From positions 1-17,999 of the forward strand of contig JAFUXW010000001.1 of NCBI GenBank assembly GCA_017477035.1: DNA of 17,999 bases, in the 5' to 3' direction. Source of the stretch: Alphaproteobacteria bacterium. Its GTDB lineage: Bacteria; Pseudomonadota; Alphaproteobacteria; RF32; CAG-239. Positions 13,552-17,999 of the stretch are shown here, one piece after another. The position numbers and the translations under genes were made by a program. The notes below the pieces were generated by a model. It was not told where the DNA came from, ran no database searches, and was given only the letters and a program-made list of their open reading frames with translations. Every line of letters begins with the position of its first letter. Positions within the stretch are counted from its first letter, which is position 1.

Positions 13552-15064
13552 CACCGATACTGAGGTTTTGAATGCACTTTTGCGCTCAAGCCTCAAAGCT
13601 TTTGTAATAAAAGTTTTTCATGAGGTATCGCCTTCCTGTCAATATTCGGACAATTGGCATATAGATTTAATCTGCCAAGAATTAGAGCAAATGATTAATG
13701 GTTGCGAACGCAGATTAATTGTTAATATTCCGCCGCGGTATATGAAGTCTATTATTTGTTCAGTTGCTTTGCCGGCATTTCTGCTCGGGCATAATCCGAA
13801 AACATCCGTTATCTGCGTCAGTTATGCCGATGATTTGGTTTCCAAACATGCCAATGATTGCCGCAAAGTGATATGTTCCAAATGGTATCAGGATTTATTT
13901 CCGAATACAAAACTCAGCAATACCAGAAAATCTACATTTGACTTTGAAACATCTGTCGGAGGCGGAAGATTTTCAACTTCCGTCAACGGCACATTAACCG
14001 GACGCGGTGCGGATTGGATTATTATTGACGATCCGATTAAACCGACAGACGCCATGTCTGATACCATTCGCGAAAAAGTTAATGAGTGGTATCGATCAAC
14101 GCTTTATTCCCGTTTAAATGATAAAGCCGAAGGCAAAATTATGTTAATAATGCAACGTTTGCATGAAAATGATATGACGGGATTTTTACTGGAAAATGAC
14201 AACAAATTCAAACTAATTAAACTTCCGGTTATCGCAGAAGAAGATGAAAATTGGACGGTTAGTCAGCCTGTTACCGGTCTTAAAAGAAATATTGTGCGGC
14301 ATAAGGGCGATTTGCTTCATCCCGAACGAGAAAACTGGGAGATTGTGCATGAATTACAACAATCTTTGGGCGAATTTGCTTTTGCCGGACAATATCAGCA
14401 AAATCCCGTTCCTCTCGGTGGGGGTATGATAAAAAAAGAATGGTTGCATTATTATAATGAGCTTCCCGATCTGCAAAGATTGGTGCTTTCATGGGATACG
14501 GCCGGAAAAAGCGGAGAAGAAAACGCTTTTTCGGCCTGTATTGCTTTGGGTGTTGATTACTACGGAAAATATTATCTGTTGGAGAGTTTTCGTCGATGCA
14601 TGAATTTTCCGGAACTGGTAAAAGCAGCCATGGATTTATATTTCCGTTATAAGCACTCTTATGCCCCGATACCTGAAATCGTTATTGAGGATGCATCTTC
14701 AGGCACACAGTTGCTTCAGGTTTTGCAATCAGACTACGGTTTAACTCCTCACGCCGTTAAACCGCACCAAGATAAAGTATCTCGCATGCAGGGAACCTCA
14801 CTTTTAATTGAGCAGGGAAAACTTCTGTTTCCCAATACGGCGGGCGCATGGTATAAAGCTTTTGAAAGCGAGCTGACAACCTTTCCGAAATCGCGCTTTA
14901 AGGATCAATGCGATGCTCTAAGTCAAGCCTCGGATTATCTGACTTCCAATGTATCCTTAAACGAACCGCGCTTAGCCACGCGAACGGACTATTATATTGC
15001 CGGACACCACAGTATTTACAAAACGCATCCTATGCGTGATCCGAGAAAATTACGAAGATGGTAA
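13541..15064 (+). CDS. Phage terminase large subunit (TerL-like)
   Basis: The 507-residue product is the DNA-packaging motor and nuclease of tailed phages. The ATPase domain has a variant Walker A (PPRYMKS, 64-70), Walker B (IIIDDP, 160-165) and the coupling-type TLTGRGAD motif just before it. The C-terminal RNase H-like nuclease has LSWDTAG near 316, IVIEDASSG near 380, and a later FKDQCDALSQA segment. Length and motif order fit a complete protein of the family with the putative-large-terminase C-terminal domain. It overlaps the preceding gene. No portal, protease or capsid gene follows; instead a second DUF5681 gene, a DUF2924 gene and a recombinase do, which is unusual for a prophage and more like a satellite or a degraded element. 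Confidence 0.92.
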   Translation: MAISTDTEVLNALLRSSLKAFVIKVFHEVSPSCQYSDNWHIDLICQELEQMINGCERRLIVNIPPRYMKSIICSVALPAFLLGHNPKTSVICVSYADDLVSKHANDCRKVICSKWYQDLFPNTKLSNTRKSTFDFETSVGGGRFSTSVNGTLTGRGADWIIIDDPIKPTDAMSDTIREKVNEWYRSTLYSRLNDKAEGKIMLIMQRLHENDMTGFLLENDNKFKLIKLPVIAEEDENWTVSQPVTGLKRNIVRHKGDLLHPERENWEIVHELQQSLGEFAFAGQYQQNPVPLGGGMIKKEWLHYYNELPDLQRLVLSWDTAGKSGEENAFSACIALGVDYYGKYYLLESFRRCMNFPELVKAAMDLYFRYKHSYAPIPEIVIEDASSGTQLLQVLQSDYGLTPHAVKPHQDKVSRMQGTSLLIEQGKLLFPNTAGAWYKAFESELTTFPKSRFKDQCDALSQASDYLTSNVSLNEPRLATRTDYYIAGHHSIYKTHPMRDPRKLRRW

Positions 15065-15089
15065 TAATCTTGACTTTTCTTTTATAAAG

Positions 15090-15115
15090 AGCCTTCATAC
15101 CCTGTTATGGAGGCT
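15090..15115 (+). promoter_or_regulatory. Hairpin covering the ribosome site of the second DUF5681 gene
   Basis: AGCCTTCATA (15090-15099) pairs with TATGGAGGCT (15106-15115) with one G-T wobble and a 6-nt loop. The 3' arm contains GGAGG (15109-15113), the Shine-Dalgarno sequence for the ATG at 15120. When folded, it would hide the ribosome site. Confidence 0.5.
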
Positions 15116-15119
15116 TAAA

Positions 15120-15377
15120 ATGTATAAAAAACCGCCGATTGCGCACCAGTTTCAAAAAGGTATATCAGGAAATCCGAAAGGTCGTCCGAAAATCTCCGAT
15201 TCCGCACTATTTGAGTTGACTTCTTTGTTTTTGCAAGTGTTACTGTCAGCAAGGGATAAGGATAAATTATCCCGCGATAAGTTAAGCAGAATAAGGGATA
15301 TCTTGAATGAAAAGGAAAATATACCTGCCAAAAAGCGCGGAAGAGCTAAAAAAACTCAGCCATCAAAAATAAGCTGA
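15120..15377 (+). CDS. DUF5681 protein, second copy
   Basis: The 85-residue product starts MYKKPPIAHQFQKGISGNP, the DUF5681 signature, and continues KGRPKISDSALFELTSLFLQVLL. The C-terminal half is highly charged (RDKDKLSRDKLSRIRDILNEKE) and ends in a basic AKKRGRAKK stretch that could bind DNA. The ATG at 15120 has GGAGG 6 nt upstream. The frame stays open upstream to 14997, but that part lies inside the terminase gene in another frame. Its last 71 bases overlap the proposed start of the DUF2924 gene. It is similar in start and leader to the remnant at 4015. Confidence 0.75.
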   Translation: MYKKPPIAHQFQKGISGNPKGRPKISDSALFELTSLFLQVLLSARDKDKLSRDKLSRIRDILNEKENIPAKKRGRAKKTQPSKIS

Positions 15378-15765
15378 ATTATGGGCACGATACTGTAACA
15401 GTCCATATCAACGGCAGTTCAGGGCATTATGGTATTATATCGCTTGCGAAAATGCTAATTTGAAGATTGAGCGCAAGTTCTTAACCAAGCTTGAAAAGTA
15501 TGCCGAAAACCCCGAAGAGTGTATGCTTCGCGCTTATAAAACCAAATACAATTTGCATGCGGGAACAGAGATTATCAAAACATTTCGTGGGCAACAATAT
15601 AAAGTGCTGGTGGCGGATACAAACGATTTTATTTATGAGGGCGAACATTATAAAAGTTTGTCAGCGGTGGCTAAAGAAATCTGCGGCATTAAAGTTTCCG
15701 GCTACGATTTTTTCGGCTTGAATAATAAATCAGCGTTGAAGGAGACAGAAAATGGCAAAAATTAA
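15307..15765 (+). pseudogene. DUF2924 protein interrupted by an in-frame TAA
   Basis: From the ATG at 15307 the frame reads MKRKIYLPKSAEELKKLSHQK, then TAA at 15370-15372, then AELWARYCNSPYQRQFRALW without a further stop to 15765 (153 codons in all). The C-terminal part is typical DUF2924: GTEIIKTFRGQQYKVLV, FIYEGEHYKSLSAVAKEICG, then SGYDFFGL. Changing TAA to TTA gives QKLAELW, a natural-looking join, so a single T-to-A change explains the break. Initiation at TTG 15460 could still make the 101-residue C-terminal half. DUF2924 genes are regularly found just before this type of recombinase and may assist it. The end overlaps the recombinase start by 14 bp. AAGGGAT upstream is a weak ribosome site. 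Confidence 0.7.
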
Positions 15766-17362
15766 TTGTGCGGTTTATGTCCGAAAATCCACAGAAAAAG
15801 GCTTGGAATTGGAGTTCAATTCTCTGCAGAATCAAGAGGAAGCCTGCCGCAGTTATATCCTCTCGCAAGCCTTTAACAACTGGGAATATTACAAAACTTA
15901 TACAGACGGCGGCATATCCGGCGGCACTATGGAACGACCTGCTTTGAAGCAAATGCTTGAAGATATCAGAAAAGGCCTGATACAAACGGTAGTGGTTTAT
16001 AAAGTTGACCGATTGTCGCGCTCAATTATGGATTTTCATAATATGATGAAGGAGTTTGATAAATGCGGATGCAATTTTGTATCCATCACACAGGCTTTTG
16101 ACACCTCAACTTCAATGGGCAAGCTAACTTTGAATATGCTTTTATCCTTTGCCCAATTTGAACGGGAAGTTTCGTCCGAGCGAGTGCGGGATAAAATCCG
16201 CGCCAGTAAAGCCAAAGGCTTATGGACAGGCGGAACACCAAAATTGGGTTACGATTTGATTGATAAAAAGCTGATAATAAACAAAAACGAGGCAGAACAG
16301 GTACGCTATTTATTTGAAAGTTACTTAAAATGCGGTTCATTAAGCGAACTTGAAAAAATTGCCGAATCCAAGAATATAACGCATAAACAATGGATAACCG
16401 GCAAGGGCATAACGAAAGGTGGCAAACCGCTGAAAACCTCAGCTCTCCATCGCTTGTTGCATGAAAAACTGTATCTCGGAATGATTGAGAATAAACGCAC
16501 CGGACAGGCTTTCAAAGGACAGCATGAAGCGATTATCAGCAAAGAACTTTGGGAAGCTGTGCGGAAAAAATTAAAAGACAATGATGTCAGCGGCAATCAT
16601 ACGCGCACAAAAAATGACAATCTCTTGACCGGAAAATTATTTGATGCCAATGGTATAGCCTTTGTTAACCAAGCAAACAGCAAACGCAAAACCACTAAAA
16701 AGTACTATTATGCGGTTAAAGGCCTGTACTTGCCGACCGAGCAGATTGATAAATTAGCACAAGAGGCGGTAAATGAAATATTGAACGCGGATTTAAATAG
16801 CTTACCGAAAGAAAAAGCAATAGCGCTAAAACAAATTAACTTCTCGGATATGGATTATTTTGAGCAACGTGGTTTTATCCGTAACTTTATTAATAAGGTG
16901 ATTTACGGCAAAGATAAACTGACATTCTTCTTCAATGCGGATTGCGGAATGTTGGCGGCATATACTGGGAAATGCTTAAATCCGAATACCGAATCTCTGG
17001 AATTTATTAGCGACATAGCTAACCGACAGATTATTTATGAAAAAGCGGTTGTTATTAACCGCGGATTGTCAAGAAACACCTACAACGCCGGAAAAACCGG
17101 ATTGATGAGTATTAACGACAACAACCGATTGATTGTCCGCGCCTTTGCTTATGCATGGCGATATAAAAAACTCTATGAAAGCGGTATGCCAACCGACGAT
17201 ATTGCCAAACAGGAACATATCTCCAAACGCACGATTTATAAATACTTAAACCTTGCTTACCTCTCCCCAAAACTCGTCAACCAACTCCTTGCTGGAACAA
17301 TGAGTATTCCTCTGCAGAAATTATTTGAGATGGGGACTAGTAAACAAGAATTCCAAGAATAA
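15752..17362 (+). CDS. Large serine recombinase
   Basis: The 536-residue product is a site-specific recombinase that integrates and excises mobile DNA through a covalent serine link. The resolvase domain (1-155) has catalytic Ser13 in VYVRKST and the conserved arginines in VDRLSRS (85-91) and FEREVSSER. A recombinase domain follows (about 170-270). The region that carries a zinc ribbon in most large serine recombinases reads LLTGKLFDANGIAFVNQ, without the cysteine pairs, as in the alphaproteobacterial DUF2924-linked subfamily. The C-terminus has a helix-turn-helix (GMPTDDIAKQEHISKRTIYK, about 477-496) followed by YLSPKLVNQLLAG. It looks intact. It is translationally coupled to the DUF2924 frame. 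Attachment sites could not be identified from this window. Confidence 0.92.
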   Translation: MAKINCAVYVRKSTEKGLELEFNSLQNQEEACRSYILSQAFNNWEYYKTYTDGGISGGTMERPALKQMLEDIRKGLIQTVVVYKVDRLSRSIMDFHNMMKEFDKCGCNFVSITQAFDTSTSMGKLTLNMLLSFAQFEREVSSERVRDKIRASKAKGLWTGGTPKLGYDLIDKKLIINKNEAEQVRYLFESYLKCGSLSELEKIAESKNITHKQWITGKGITKGGKPLKTSALHRLLHEKLYLGMIENKRTGQAFKGQHEAIISKELWEAVRKKLKDNDVSGNHTRTKNDNLLTGKLFDANGIAFVNQANSKRKTTKKYYYAVKGLYLPTEQIDKLAQEAVNEILNADLNSLPKEKAIALKQINFSDMDYFEQRGFIRNFINKVIYGKDKLTFFFNADCGMLAAYTGKCLNPNTESLEFISDIANRQIIYEKAVVINRGLSRNTYNAGKTGLMSINDNNRLIVRAFAYAWRYKKLYESGMPTDDIAKQEHISKRTIYKYLNLAYLSPKLVNQLLAGTMSIPLQKLFEMGTSKQEFQE

Positions 17363-17376
17363 CTTTATTAACAAGG

Positions 17377-17802
17377 CTATTTTTTTAAATTATTTATCTT
17401 TGTTTCGCAACTTTTTATATCTTCTAATAATTTATCTTTTTCCTTTTCGAGAAATGCAATGGGATCACCAATTGTACTTCCTGATATTTTAATACCAAGT
17501 AGCTCTATCGTCTTATACTTTTCTATTTCAGTATTTATTATTTTAATTCTATCTTCAATAGATAAAATAAGTTCCTGTGAATATGCGATTTCTTGATTTT
17601 CAGAACGGATGTTCCATAGCTGGTTATCCAGTTTCCAACATTCTTTATCCAACTGAACATATTCTTGAGGAGCCGTTACTGAATTTAAATTTTGCGCTTT
17701 CATTCGCTGAATTATATTACTAAGAATATTATCCATTTTTTCACGAATATCTTGTTTTTGGTGTTCCAGTTCACTTATTTTTTCCTCACGGTACATTGAC
17801 AT
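17377..17802 (-). CDS. Coiled-coil hypothetical protein
   Basis: The 141-residue product is almost entirely helical and charged, with heptad-like spacing of Leu and Ile in two stretches: about residues 8-35 (ISELEHQKQDIREKMDNIL) and 72-141, ending LEKEKDKLLEDIKSCETKI. A short loop (IKISGSTIGD) separates the last helices. It has no signal peptide and no enzyme motif. The ATG is preceded by AAAAGGAG. A TTGACT at about 17917-17912 on the minus strand is a possible -35 box. It converges with the recombinase gene, 14 bp apart. I do not recognise the family; a structural or regulatory partner protein is possible. Confidence 0.65.
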   Translation of the reverse strand: MSMYREEKISELEHQKQDIREKMDNILSNIIQRMKAQNLNSVTAPQEYVQLDKECWKLDNQLWNIRSENQEIAYSQELILSIEDRIKIINTEIEKYKTIELLGIKISGSTIGDPIAFLEKEKDKLLEDIKSCETKINNLKK

Positions 17803-17954
17803 ATTTTTTCTCCTTTTAATTGTTTATTGACTTTCCAAAATTCCCCGAAGTATGTAACCGCCGGAAACTTTGCATTTTTGTTGTTAACAGGAGCTTACCA
17901 TAGTCACTTTTTAAGAGTCAACCCCTCGATAAGCCCTGAAACACCGCGGATACG

Positions 17955-17983
17955 AAAAAAGACACCACAATCAGGTGTCTTTT
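17955..17983 (-). terminator. Strong minus-strand terminator at the right edge
   Basis: AAAAGACACC (17957-17966) pairs perfectly with GGTGTCTTTT (17974-17983) around a 7-nt loop, and on the minus strand six T residues follow the GC-containing stem. It would end a minus-strand transcript entering from beyond the right edge. Confidence 0.7.
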
Positions 17984-17992
17984 CAATTAAAA

Positions 17993-17999
17993 TGGCGGA
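17993..17999 (-). tRNA. Possible 3' end of a tRNA gene (cut by the window edge)
   Basis: The last seven bases read TCCGCCA on the minus strand, which is how many tRNA-Ser genes with an encoded CCA end, and the strong terminator follows at the right distance. Seven bases cannot prove it. Confidence 0.25.

Noticed and set aside
14997..15119. Upstream extension of the second DUF5681 protein
   Set aside because: It lies out of frame inside the terminase gene; the DUF5681 signature begins exactly at the ATG with GGAGG upstream.
15460..15765. DUF2924 gene as a normal short gene starting at TTG 15460
   Set aside because: The frame upstream of the TTG continues the family sequence (AELWARYCNSP) back to the TAA and beyond it to an ATG, so a nonsense mutation explains it better.
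889..17999. ATGGCGG following hairpins at both 894-900 and 17992-17998, as possible direct repeats flanking a 17-kb element
   Set aside because: Only seven bases match and the hairpins differ in sequence; this is too short to support an attachment-site duplication.

Overview
The window is AT-rich bacterial DNA. Its most telling genes are a DUF2924-type reading frame followed by a large serine recombinase of the zinc-ribbon-less type, a ParB-domain DNA methyltransferase, DUF5681 proteins and a TerL-like terminase. I know this combination mainly from Alphaproteobacteria, and the low GC suggests an uncultured, possibly gut- or host-associated lineage. That taxonomic reading is inference. The whole window looks like an accessory region, with no housekeeping gene.

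Layout, left to right. (1) 1-900: a hairpin terminator, then a small secreted beta-sandwich-like (DUF4402-like) protein, then two more hairpins. (2) 1100-3940: a markedly AT-rich two-gene operon encoding a superfamily 1 helicase and a DUF2290-like protein, whose stop and start codons overlap; this is a candidate defence pair. (3) 4015-4719: a scar where a DUF5681 gene remnant runs tail to tail into a Bro-N/DinD-like gene that has lost its C-terminal part. (4) 4877-5485: an unrecognised gene. (5) 5518-10722: a cluster of two facing gene sets. A plus-strand operon encodes a PD-(D/E)XK nuclease-like protein, an RNase J-like metallo-beta-lactamase-fold protein and a WYL-domain regulator. Around it are three minus-strand DnaQ-fold exonuclease paralogues that lack some or all catalytic residues, plus an XRE repressor. 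A 21-bp near-palindromic element sits about 40-47 nt upstream of the start codon in three of these transcription units, always in the same orientation to the gene, so the cluster reads as one regulon. (6) 10840-17362: a phage-like module with a small unknown protein, ParB-methyltransferase, DUF5681 protein, unknown protein, TerL, a second DUF5681 protein, DUF2924 protein and serine recombinase. The genes mostly overlap like an operon. No portal, capsid or tail gene is visible. (7) 17377-17999: a coiled-coil protein, a terminator, and what may be the last bases of a minus-strand tRNA gene.

The phage-like module is damaged. The first DUF5681 gene is frameshifted by a 7-bp tandem duplication (GGGAAAA twice). 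The DUF2924 gene has an in-frame TAA where TTA (Leu) would restore a natural-looking protein. The DUF5681 remnant at 4015, with a leader resembling that of the 15120 gene, suggests an earlier insertion or rearrangement of the same kind of module.

No CRISPR array, rRNA gene or insertion sequence transposase was seen. All family assignments come from reading motifs by eye, without database searches.
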